Of a DNA stretch of 7,226 bases, positions 1-6,040 are shown piece by piece. This stretch comes from Desulfoplanes sp. (GTDB taxonomy: Bacteria; Desulfobacterota; Desulfovibrionia; Desulfovibrionales; Desulfomicrobiaceae), in contig JAQVZR010000084.1 in assembly GCA_028708105.1 (NCBI GenBank), positions 1 to 7,226 of the forward strand, written 5' to 3'. The position numbers were made by a program, and so were the translations under genes. Position 1 is the first letter of the stretch. Every line of letters begins with the position of its first letter. The notes beneath the pieces are model-generated. The model had not been told where the DNA came from. It searched no databases and worked only from the letters and a program-made list of their open reading frames with translations.

Positions 1-111
1 ATACCATTGTCCCTAACGAGGTCCTAAGCGTTGGTGGATAATGGATATTGGTTGTGAGTTGGTCAGTCCAAAATGACCTTACCTTTGAAGAAAAATCTGT
101 TTTTGTTACCT

Positions 112-141
112 AAAAGGCTCCGGAATATTCCGGAGCCTTTT
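112..141. terminator. Perfect palindromic, bidirectional intrinsic terminator
   Basis: The arm AAAAGGCTCCGGAAT is followed at once by its exact reverse complement, giving a 30-bp perfect palindrome. The centre is AT-rich, the core GC-rich, and an A-run and T-run flank it, so it can stop transcription from either side. It separates nifU from whatever lies left of the window and probably ends an upstream transcript whose gene is not visible here. Between 1 and 111 I see no convincing gene. Confidence 0.8.
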
Positions 142-187
142 GGGTTTGTGTTCCCTTCATACAAAAAATGCGTTATCAATAGAGACA

Positions 188-204
188 AAACCGAATATTG
201 GTTT
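188..204. promoter_or_regulatory. Inverted repeat in the nifU leader, candidate operator
   Basis: AAACC and GGTTT flank an AT-rich 7-bp centre (GAATATT). The site lies 66 bp upstream of the nifU start, downstream of the palindromic terminator, in the AT-rich stretch where the nifU promoter must be. No clean -35/-10 pair stands out around it. An operator for a regulator of cluster assembly is plausible, but the regulator cannot be named from this sequence. Confidence 0.3.
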
Positions 205-269
205 CTATATGTAATATGTGACATAGAAAAAATGAATACAACGGCCACCTATATGTACAGGAGGTACAA

Positions 270-1118
270 ATGTGGGATTATACAGACAAAGTTAAAGAAC
301 ATTTTCTGCATCCAAAGAATGCAGGGGCCATTGAAAATGCCGACGCCGTAGGTGAGGTCGGAAGTCTGGCCTGCGGGGATGCCCTTAAGCTGTATCTCAA
401 GGTCGATGAAAATGAGCGGATCGTTGAAGCCTCTTTTGAGACCTTCGGGTGTGCCAGTGCCATAGCCTCAAGTTCGGCGTTGACCGAATTAATCAAGGGC
501 AAGACTCTGGAAGAGGCCAAAACCCTTTCCAACAAGGATATTGCCGATTTCCTCGGAGGTCTGCCCCGGCAGAAAATGCATTGCTCGGTCATGGGGCGGG
601 AGGCTCTTGATGCCGCCATTAACAACTATCGGGGCATCGAGACCCCCAAACAGGAGTTGGAAGGTGACGTCCTGTGCCATTGCTTTGGGGTCACCGAAGA
701 AAAAATCCGGCAGGCGATCATGGAAAATGATCTGACAACCGTTGAAGATATCACCAGCTACACCAAAGCCGGTGGCGGATGCGGGGAATGCCTGGATGAC
801 ATTGCGGAATTGCTGGAAAAGGTTCGGGTCGAAATGAAGCAGAATGGCCCTGTTGAAGAGAAAAAGCGTGCATCTCTGAGTAATGTACAGCGGATGCAGC
901 GGGGGATGAAGGTTCTTGAGGATGAAATCAGGCCCAGTCTGAAGCAGGATGGCGGAGATATCAAACTTGTGGATATTGAGGGCAAGAAGGTTCTGGTTGC
1001 CCTGCGCGGGGCCTGTGTTAATTGTCCGGCCAGCAGCGCCACCCTCAAGGGCTTTGTGGAAACCAAACTCCGGGAACTTGTGGAACCCGATATCCTGGTT
1101 GAGGAGGTGCGTTCATGA
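270..1118 (+). CDS. nifU: NifU, three-domain Fe-S cluster assembly scaffold
   Basis: NifU builds [2Fe-2S] and [4Fe-4S] clusters in the cytoplasm from sulfur supplied by NifS and passes them to apoproteins. All three classic parts are visible in 282 residues. The IscU-like N-domain carries Cys35, Cys61 and Cys105 (ACGD, FGCAS, MHCS). A central BFD-like [2Fe-2S] domain carries Cys136, Cys138, Cys171 and Cys174 (CHC, CGEC). The C-terminal Nfu domain has the CxxC pair Cys249/Cys252 (ACVNCPASS). The spacing is nearly that of Azotobacter vinelandii NifU, and the length is close to the usual 280-315. The start is fixed by AGGAGG at 259-264, five bases before ATG. It overlaps nifS by four bases. No nitrogenase genes are in view, so in a sulfate reducer it may serve general cluster assembly rather than nitrogen fixation only. 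Confidence 0.96.
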   Translation: MWDYTDKVKEHFLHPKNAGAIENADAVGEVGSLACGDALKLYLKVDENERIVEASFETFGCASAIASSSALTELIKGKTLEEAKTLSNKDIADFLGGLPRQKMHCSVMGREALDAAINNYRGIETPKQELEGDVLCHCFGVTEEKIRQAIMENDLTTVEDITSYTKAGGGCGECLDDIAELLEKVRVEMKQNGPVEEKKRASLSNVQRMQRGMKVLEDEIRPSLKQDGGDIKLVDIEGKKVLVALRGACVNCPASSATLKGFVETKLRELVEPDILVEEVRS

Positions 1119-2305
1119 ACACTGTCATCTATATGGACAATAATGCCACAACCCGGGTTGATCCTCTGGTTGTTAAAGAAATGCTCCCTGTTCTGGAAAC
1201 CTGGTACGGGAATCCTTCCAGCATGCATGGATTTGGTGGTCAGGTTGAAAAATATATCCAGCAGGCCAGAGAAAAGGTCGCCGGGCTTATCCAGGCCCAG
1301 CCTCGGGAGATTATTTTCACCTCAGGGGGTACGGAAAGCGATAATGCGGCCATCCTTTCGGCTCTCAAGAGTCAGCCTGAAAAACGGCATATTGTGACCA
1401 CTCGGGTGGAACATCCGGCCGTTTTGAATCTGGTCAAGGGACTTGAGGAGAGCGGATATTCTGTGACTAGGCTTGGCGTGGATCGTCAAGGGTGTCTTGA
1501 TCTGGAAGAAGTACGCCGAGCCGTGCGCCGGGATACGGCTATTGTGTCTGTCATGGCGGCCAATAACGAAACCGGCGTGCTGTTCCCCCTTAAGGAAATT
1601 GCAGCGATAACCAGGGAAAAAGGTGCGTTGTTGCACGCTGACGCTGTACAGATCATGGGGAAGCTTCCTTTTTCCGTCCAGGATATTCCTGTGGATTTTC
1701 TTTCTCTGTCCGGACACAAGCTGCACGGTCCCAAGGGGATAGGGGCTCTGTATGTGCGTAAAGGAGTCCGTTTCAGACCTATGGTCATTGGTGGCCATCA
1801 GGAAAAGGGACGGAGGGGGGGTACCGAAAATATTCCCGGGATCGTTGGGCTGGGAAAGGCCTGTGAACTGGCAGCCCTGCATTTGGACGAGGAAAATACC
1901 CGGGTCAGAGCTCTGCGTGATCGTCTTGAAAAGGGGTTGCTTGCCTCCATCGCGCATACCCGTCTCAACGGGGACAAGGATAACCGATTGCCCAACACCA
2001 CCAGCATTGCCTTTGAATTTGTGGAAGGCGAGGCCATATTGCTGCTTATGAACGAATTCGGGATCTGTGCCAGTTCTGGATCGGCATGTACTTCCGGGAG
2101 TCTTGAGCCTTCTCATGTACTCAGGGCCATGGGCGTGCCCTTCACCTATGCTCACGGGTCTATCCGGTTTAGTCTGAGCCGTTACACCACGGAGGATGAG
2201 GTGGATACCGTGCTCCGGGAAACGCCTGGGATTATTGAAAAGCTTCGGATTCTTTCGCCTTTCAAGGAAGACGCCTCGGTTTGTGCCCCGCGGGTCAATG
2301 CGTAA
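1115..2305 (+). CDS. nifS: NifS cysteine desulfurase
   Basis: This is a pyridoxal-phosphate enzyme that converts L-cysteine to L-alanine and leaves a persulfide on its active-site cysteine, which is delivered to NifU. It has 396 residues, a normal length. Visible motifs are the N-terminal YMDNNATT (6-13), EH at 99-100, HADAVQ (174-179, with the cofactor-binding Asp176), SGHKLHGPKG with the PLP lysine at 202, GGTENI, and the catalytic loop SSGSACTSG with Cys325. Lys202 and Cys325 have the same numbers as in Azotobacter NifS, and the loop form is typical of the NifS/IscS class, not SufS. The start codon overlaps the nifU stop in ATGA and has AGGAGG at 1102-1107 inside nifU, so the two are translationally coupled. 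The transcript ends at the hairpin at 2372-2422. Confidence 0.96.
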   Translation: MNTVIYMDNNATTRVDPLVVKEMLPVLETWYGNPSSMHGFGGQVEKYIQQAREKVAGLIQAQPREIIFTSGGTESDNAAILSALKSQPEKRHIVTTRVEHPAVLNLVKGLEESGYSVTRLGVDRQGCLDLEEVRRAVRRDTAIVSVMAANNETGVLFPLKEIAAITREKGALLHADAVQIMGKLPFSVQDIPVDFLSLSGHKLHGPKGIGALYVRKGVRFRPMVIGGHQEKGRRGGTENIPGIVGLGKACELAALHLDEENTRVRALRDRLEKGLLASIAHTRLNGDKDNRLPNTTSIAFEFVEGEAILLLMNEFGICASSGSACTSGSLEPSHVLRAMGVPFTYAHGSIRFSLSRYTTEDEVDTVLRETPGIIEKLRILSPFKEDASVCAPRVNA

Positions 2306-2371
2306 GTTCCATGGCCCCAGCCAGGAGGATGTCTGCCTGGTCGATGGACGGGGCTTTGGTGTACGTAAACA

Positions 2372-2422
2372 AAAAAAGCCGGACCTGTGCGGAGCTATGC
2401 TCCCGAACGGTCCGGCTTTTTT
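2372..2422. terminator. Bidirectional intrinsic terminator between nifS and the convergent orphan gene
   Basis: AAAAAAGCCGGACC at 2372-2385 pairs perfectly with GGTCCGGCTTTTTT at 2409-2422. The intervening bases form a second stem, GGAGC (2391-2395) with GCTCC (2399-2403), stacked on the first. A-runs and T-runs on the two sides allow termination in both directions. It lies 66 bp after the nifS stop and 22 bp beyond the stop of the minus-strand gene, so it probably serves both. Confidence 0.88.
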
Positions 2423-2443
2423 ACGGTTTGATGTTTGGGTAGG

Positions 2444-3019
2444 TTATGCGTCCGTCTTGGTTGCTTTTTCCGTGGCGTCCTTGAAGTCCTGTGCAAGAAT
2501 TTTTTTCAGGGCAGAGGCAAACCCCTCCACCTCTTTGGAACGGAGATTGGTTTCTATTTCTTCTGCTGACTGGATATCGGCAAATCCTTTACCCAGGGCG
2601 CAGAGGAGATTCACTGAAACAGCTTTTCCCTTGGATTCGATGATCGATAAGATATTGGAGCTTTTGAACTGCTTTGTGAGATCCGCGGGGAAATGGCCCA
2701 TGGACAGCAGTTCTTTTTTGGGAAAGAAAAGATATCTGATACTCATGGTCGGGTTGGAGAATGCCTGATTATGAAAGCCTTTACTCAGATCTATGCCCTG
2801 TTCTTTGGAGGTTGAGATCATGGCATAGATATCAGCAGCCATGCTCTGGGCGTATGTTTTGTCGTCTTGTCCAGTTCCCACTATGATACGTCCTTGTTGG
2901 TTGAGGTTGATATTGGGAAAAACGCTCTCGTTGTGTACTGTGGCATGGTGAGCCGGTGTGCGAACGTAATGGAAAGGCAGATTGGCCTTGATCGATCTCA
3001 AGGTCAAGTGGTACAGCAT
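2444..3019 (-). CDS. Hypothetical protein, unrecognised family
   Basis: I do not recognise this 191-residue product. It has no signal peptide, membrane segment or cofactor motif. The middle is a mixed region (residues about 60-120, with FHNQAF, SIRYLFFPKKELL and MGHFPADL). The C-terminus is charged, looks helical and is rich in Lys, Glu and Ala. ATG at 3019 is the first ATG of the frame; a TTG at 3064 would add 15 residues. No clear ribosome-binding site precedes either, so the start is uncertain, and the gene could begin as late as the internal Met at 2842. Support for reality is the long open frame, the well-placed terminator 22 bp after its TAA, and the divergent arrangement with the crotonase-like gene. 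The opposite strand is also open over its first third, but that frame has no ribosome-binding site there. Confidence 0.5.
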   Translation of the reverse strand: MLYHLTLRSIKANLPFHYVRTPAHHATVHNESVFPNINLNQQGRIIVGTGQDDKTYAQSMAADIYAMISTSKEQGIDLSKGFHNQAFSNPTMSIRYLFFPKKELLSMGHFPADLTKQFKSSNILSIIESKGKAVSVNLLCALGKGFADIQSAEEIETNLRSKEVEGFASALKKILAQDFKDATEKATKTDA

Positions 3020-3023
3020 CAAA

Positions 3024-3061
3024 CAGAGACCAGCGCCGGAACATTCATGCTGTTGTCTCTG
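3024..3061. repeat. Bulged inverted repeat in the divergent intergenic gap
   Basis: CAGAGACCAGC at 3024-3034 pairs with GCTG (3049-3052) and GTCTCTG (3055-3061). This gives an 11-bp stem with a two-base TT bulge and a 14-base loop. It occupies about half of the 72 bp between the minus-strand orphan gene and the crotonase-like gene. It lies just upstream of the ribosome-binding site at 3077-3082, so it could be an operator on DNA or a 5'-UTR hairpin on either transcript. Confidence 0.45.
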
Positions 3062-3091
3062 CAACCGGCATCAGGAAGGAGGGCAAGGCCC

Positions 3092-3856
3092 ATGACGGAA
3101 GGATCGTTTTCGCGGGATACCGAATTTTTTTCCGCTGTTCAAAGGCAGGCTGTGGTTACATTTCGTTTTAAAAAGAATTGTTTGCTTCATGCAACCATGT
3201 TCGAGGCCAAGGACGCCGTGCTTGGGTATCTCAAGCATATTGCAACCGTTCCCGAAATCAAAGTCGTCATCATCATGGGCAATACTCTGTGTGATGACTG
3301 TGAACAATACCAGCAGATCTGTGCCATGATCCGTAGCGGGGAACTGTCCGAGGCCGCTGTTTCACGGCTTTTTCGGGCCGTGGATCAGATCATGCTTGCC
3401 CTGGTGAATTCGGATATCCTCTTTGTGGGAGTGATCAGCAACGAAACCGTCCCGCTGCTTCTCGGGATCAGCCTGGCGTGTGACTACAGAATTGCCGGGA
3501 GATCCATGCGGGTGCGTAATCTCTATCTTGAGGAAGGCCTGCTTCCCAAGGGAGGATTACCTTTTTTCTTTGGCCGACGCATTGGCAGGAGCAAGGCGCT
3601 TGAATGGCTGTTGTTCCATGAACAGATTGATGCTCAAACATGCCTGGATTTGGGCATTGTTGACCGCGTTGTCCCCGACTGTGATCTTGAAGACGAGGCC
3701 ATGCAGACGGCGCGTCTGATTGCAGCGCGTCCCAGGCCCATTCTTGCCAGGCTTAAAAGACTACTCAACCGATCCCTGCAGGGACTGCCCGAATATTTGG
3801 AACAGGAAAATCAGGAACTGGGCTATGTCCTGGAGCAGGGAAATGTGGAAATATAA
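3092..3856 (+). CDS. Crotonase-fold (enoyl-CoA hydratase/isomerase superfamily) protein with degenerate active site
   Basis: The 254 residues match the crotonase fold in length and order. There is a beta-strand block ending VVIIMGN (58-64), a helix region, SLACDYRIA (127-135), GLLPKGG (149-155), GRRIGRSKALEWLL (161-174) and AQTCLDLGIVDRVV (181-194). Typical members bind acyl-CoA thioesters and stabilise an enolate in an oxyanion hole. Aligned by eye, the usual GGG before the LACD motif is Pro121-Leu122-Leu123. The two catalytic glutamates of true hydratases fall on Gly125 and Tyr145, and the first oxyanion motif (AGAD) is absent near residue 67. Ordinary hydratase activity is therefore doubtful, and CoA-ester binding or another role is possible. 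The start was chosen from AGGAGG at 3077-3082, nine bases upstream. The same frame is open for 75 more codons, but that stretch lies antisense to the neighbouring gene and its far end lacks a ribosome-binding site. Confidence 0.85.
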   Translation: MTEGSFSRDTEFFSAVQRQAVVTFRFKKNCLLHATMFEAKDAVLGYLKHIATVPEIKVVIIMGNTLCDDCEQYQQICAMIRSGELSEAAVSRLFRAVDQIMLALVNSDILFVGVISNETVPLLLGISLACDYRIAGRSMRVRNLYLEEGLLPKGGLPFFFGRRIGRSKALEWLLFHEQIDAQTCLDLGIVDRVVPDCDLEDEAMQTARLIAARPRPILARLKRLLNRSLQGLPEYLEQENQELGYVLEQGNVEI

Positions 3857-3873
3857 CTTCTATCTTGCCTGGT

Positions 3874-3888
3874 GGCCCCTTTGGGGTC
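3874..3888 (+). terminator. Short hairpin after the crotonase-like gene, weak terminator
   Basis: GGCCCC and GGGGTC form a six-pair stem (one G-T wobble) around a TTT loop, 17 bp past the stop codon. The following bases are pyrimidine-rich but hold no real T-run, so intrinsic termination is uncertain. The rest of the gap to 4032 holds no other hairpin that I can support, and no gene. Confidence 0.35.
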
Positions 3889-4032
3889 TTCCCATCCGTA
3901 ACAAGACGATGTGCTATGACCGGTGCACTCAGCCCTGGCGATGCGTAAATTTGTGACTGTTGTATGCGCGGGGCTATGTATGCGATCCTTACCTAACGAC
4001 CTGCGGGTATGTCTGCGGGTTGTGACCTGCCT

Positions 4033-4650
4033 CTATGTTTCGAGTGTGCTGACCAAGCTTAATCCACTTGTCATTTCCTGCAATGCCTCTTCAAAAGCCT
4101 GTCTGTTTTCCTGGGGCAGGGAAATATGAAAACAGGCATCCGCGCCATAGTCTTCGGCCACAATAGCCACTTCAAATTCCGAGAGCATACGTTTGAACAG
4201 CGTTATGTTGCTGTAATCCAGTACGACCTCCAGGCTGACCGGGGTAATTTTTTCCCGGAGTTCCAGGTTTTCCAAGCCAAGCTGGACCATGCCTGCATAG
4301 GCCCGGACCAATCCGCCTGTCCCCAGTTTGATCCCTCCAAAATATCGGGTAACAACCGTGGCCACTTGGCCTACTCCGGAATGCAGAAGTACGTTTAACA
4401 TGGGCCGGCCTGCAGTTCCGTGGGGTTCTCCGTCATCACTCATGCCCACATACGCAGTGTCCCCAGCTGCTCCGGCCAGGTAGGCCCAACAATGATGGGT
4501 GGCATCTGGGAATTCATTCCGGATGGTGTCTACAAAGACGTGAGCTTCTTCGGGGCTTGCCACCGGGCCAAGAGTGACAATAAACCGACTGCGTTTGATC
4601 GTATCCTCGACCCGGTGCAAGGGTACTGCTGGAATCATATATCTGGGCAT
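4033..4650 (-). CDS. YigZ/IMPACT-family protein (Impact_N plus DUF1949)
   Basis: The 205 residues match the bacterial YigZ family in length and in its two-domain layout. The N-terminal IMPACT domain (about 15-125) shows KRSRFI (19-24), ATHHCWAY (50-57), the signature SDDGEPHGTAGRPML (71-85), and VVTRYFGGIKLGTGGLVRAY (99-118). The C-terminal part (about 135-200) fits the ferredoxin-like DUF1949 domain. The eukaryotic relative regulates GCN2-dependent translation control; the bacterial role is not settled, and the structure of the E. coli protein has been taken to suggest nucleic-acid or nucleotide binding. ATG at 4650 is chosen because homology begins there, with AAGGA (complement of 4663-4667) 12 bases upstream, a rather long spacer. 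The frame is open far upstream without similarity. It follows the DUF2520 gene by 107 bp on the same strand and ends facing the crotonase-like gene. Confidence 0.93.
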   Translation of the reverse strand: MPRYMIPAVPLHRVEDTIKRSRFIVTLGPVASPEEAHVFVDTIRNEFPDATHHCWAYLAGAAGDTAYVGMSDDGEPHGTAGRPMLNVLLHSGVGQVATVVTRYFGGIKLGTGGLVRAYAGMVQLGLENLELREKITPVSLEVVLDYSNITLFKRMLSEFEVAIVAEDYGADACFHISLPQENRQAFEEALQEMTSGLSLVSTLET

Positions 4651-4699
4651 TTTTTTAGATTTTCCTTGGTGGACAATAGATCCTGTGCGGGTATGCAGC

Positions 4700-4718
4700 A
4701 AAAAAAAGGAGAATCCTT
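4700..4718 (-). terminator. Small hairpin with T-run between the DUF2520 and YigZ genes
   Basis: Read on the minus strand, AAGGA and TCCTT form a five-pair stem with a three-base loop, followed by eight T in a row. It lies in the 107-bp gap after the DUF2520 gene. The stem is short and has few GC pairs, so it would at best terminate part of the transcripts and lower expression of the YigZ-family gene relative to the gene before it. Confidence 0.3.
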
Positions 4719-4757
4719 GCGTTTTAGAAAATTGTTCCTGTGAAATCGTGCAATGGA

Positions 4758-5627
4758 TCAGCCTCCCAGAATATCTTTCAGTATTGCAAGGTGGGCTTGG
4801 GATGCGTTTGGTTGCTGAGCGGAAAGCTCCAGGACGATTTTGCCCAGTTGGGTGTACAATCCGCTCATCTGTGGGTCCCATTGGGCCAGGGCATCTATTT
4901 CTCGGGCGACCACCTTGTGATCTCCTCTGGCAATAGGCCCGGTGAGTGCCTTGATCGTATCCGATGCAAGAATATTTTCGACCGTGTTGCGGACGAGAGG
5001 AGCCATGATATCTCGGGCGGTTTCCCGATCCAATCCGGCTTTCATATAGCAGCGCAGGCCAATTTCCAACAGCGCGTTTTGATAGTTGCACACGAATACG
5101 GACGCCGCATGGTAGATATTTTTATTTTTTGTGTCGATGGGAACAAGCTTGCCGCCTATCTTTTCAAATGCCCGGGTAAGGACCCGGACTGCATCCGGGT
5201 CCCCTTCGATGCCACAAAAGGTCCCGGCAAAGGTCTGCACAGAGGTTTGTGTATCGGCAAAACTTTTTATGGGATGGATACTCGCTGTCAGCGCACCGCA
5301 CTTTTTGACGGGATTGAGTTCTGATGCCGGCAGGGAGCCGCTGAGGTGAAAGACAATAGTTCCCTGTTCAAGGAGTCCTGACCGGGCAAGGCCGTGGGCG
5401 CATATTGCTATACAATCATCGGGTACCCCCAGCATGAACAGGTCGGCCTGACCCATCTCTTTCATGTTTTTGACAGGTATTCCGGCCCGGATGAAGTTAA
5501 CAGCTTGGGAAGCGCTTTCCTTGGAATGGCAGGCCACTTCGCCGATTTCAAAAACGTTTTTTGCGTTCAAAAGGTGACTAATGGGCCTGCCTGCCTGGCC
5601 GCATCCTATGATATTTATTCGCTGCAT
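4758..5627 (-). CDS. Rossmann-fold and DUF2520 domain protein, putative NAD(P)-dependent dehydrogenase
   Basis: The 289-residue product opens with a dinucleotide-binding Rossmann motif, INIIGCGQAGRP (GxGxxG at residues 8-13). It continues with DLFMLGVPDD (62-71) and IVFHLSGSLPASEL (91-104), as in the ketopantoate reductase and F420-dependent oxidoreductase class. The second half is the helical DUF2520 domain, with ASIHPIKSF (115-123), YHAASVFVCNY (172-182) and LTGPIARGD (228-236). The substrate of this family is not established; the motifs point to NAD(P)H-linked reduction. ATG at 5627 is preferred because the Rossmann strand starts three residues later and AAGGGA precedes it with an eight-base spacer. 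An in-frame ATG at 5657 would add ten residues but has no ribosome-binding site. It is the first gene of a probable two-gene minus-strand unit with the YigZ-family gene. Confidence 0.93.
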   Translation of the reverse strand: MQRINIIGCGQAGRPISHLLNAKNVFEIGEVACHSKESASQAVNFIRAGIPVKNMKEMGQADLFMLGVPDDCIAICAHGLARSGLLEQGTIVFHLSGSLPASELNPVKKCGALTASIHPIKSFADTQTSVQTFAGTFCGIEGDPDAVRVLTRAFEKIGGKLVPIDTKNKNIYHAASVFVCNYQNALLEIGLRCYMKAGLDRETARDIMAPLVRNTVENILASDTIKALTGPIARGDHKVVAREIDALAQWDPQMSGLYTQLGKIVLELSAQQPNASQAHLAILKDILGG

Positions 5628-5690
5628 GTTTTCTATCCCTTTACACACGGTATTCATGATTTTTAAGTTTCCATGCATTTGCAACGGAAT

Positions 5691-5714
5691 CCCCTGTGCA
5701 CAGTGCTGAAGGGG
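5691..5714. repeat. Inverted repeat upstream of the DUF2520 gene
   Basis: CCCCT (5691-5695) pairs with AGGGG (5710-5714) across 14 bases that include the small palindrome TGTGCACA at 5695-5702. It lies 63-87 bases upstream of the DUF2520 start. Next to it, on the minus strand, TTGCAA (5679-5684) could be a -35 element, but no good -10 follows at the right distance. The pair may mark the control region of that gene. Confidence 0.3.
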
Positions 5715-5950
5715 TGGTGTCATCGATTTTCCCACTCTTCTAGACCCCCCTGGCCGGGAGAGCTATCTGTGCCTTTGGGAGGATAACATGCGCAAACCAT
5801 GGGACACGATCGGCCTTTTCAGATTTCAGCACCTGAGAAATGTTAGTAAAATAGAAATGTACCTATGGGCCGGATACTTTTTTTTATTCCTGTTGTGTCG
5901 TTTGAATTTTGATGTACCTGAAGCTTTCCCGTCTGTCCAAATTATATGGG

Positions 5951-5989
5951 CCCTCTTGGAAAACGCAAAGCCGTTTTTGGGGGTTTTTT
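5951..5989 (+). terminator. Candidate intrinsic terminator upstream of the sahR promoter
   Basis: AAAACG (5960-5965) pairs with CGTTTT (5972-5977) across a six-base loop, and CCC (5951-5953) can pair with GGG (5981-5983). Six T follow at 5984-5989. The stem is interrupted and A/T-rich, so its strength is modest. Its position before the sahR promoter would insulate sahR from any transcript that begins near 5788. Confidence 0.4.
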
Positions 5990-6010
5990 CGTTTCCCGGC
6001 CAGTTCTTTC

Positions 6011-6037
6011 TTGACCTGGATGGTGCCCGAGTATATT
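6011..6037 (+). promoter_or_regulatory. Candidate sigma-70 promoter of sahR
   Basis: TTGACC at 6011-6016 matches the -35 consensus at five of six positions. TATATT at 6032-6037 matches the -10 consensus at five of six, with a short 15-bp spacer; TATTTA at 6034-6039 gives the usual 17-bp spacer but a poorer match. The start of transcription would fall near 6045, inside the ATATC repeats and about 50 bases before the sahR start codon. Confidence 0.5.
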
Positions 6038-6040
6038 TAC

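Noticed and set aside
3..41. Short open stretch reading TIVPNEVLSVGG then TAA, possible end of an upstream gene
   Set aside because: Twelve codons at the window edge match no family I recognise, and no other evidence supports coding there.
61..78. GGTCA/TGACC inverted repeat with eight-base centre
   Set aside because: Five-base arms with no T-run and no nearby gene start; likely chance.
1322..2155. Long open frame opposite nifS (277 codons)
   Set aside because: It is a shadow of nifS codon use, with no motif and no ribosome-binding site that would outweigh the certain gene on the plus strand.
2867..3091. 75-codon N-terminal extension of the crotonase-like protein in the same frame
   Set aside because: It has no ribosome-binding site at its start, no crotonase similarity, and lies mostly antisense to the orphan gene; AGGAGG before 3092 marks a better start.
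3923..4129. Plus-strand frame of 68 codons in the convergent gap
   Set aside because: It has no ribosome-binding site, runs antisense into the YigZ-family gene, and shows a protein composition without recognisable features.
4651..5091. 147-codon upstream extension of the YigZ-family frame
   Set aside because: It overlaps the DUF2520 gene in another frame and shows no similarity; the family begins at MPRYMIP.
5740..5787. GC-rich leader before 5788 considered as a riboswitch (SAH, SAM, cobalamin or glycine type)
   Set aside because: I could not match any conserved core of these classes, and the distance to sahR with a promoter and hairpin between argues against it.
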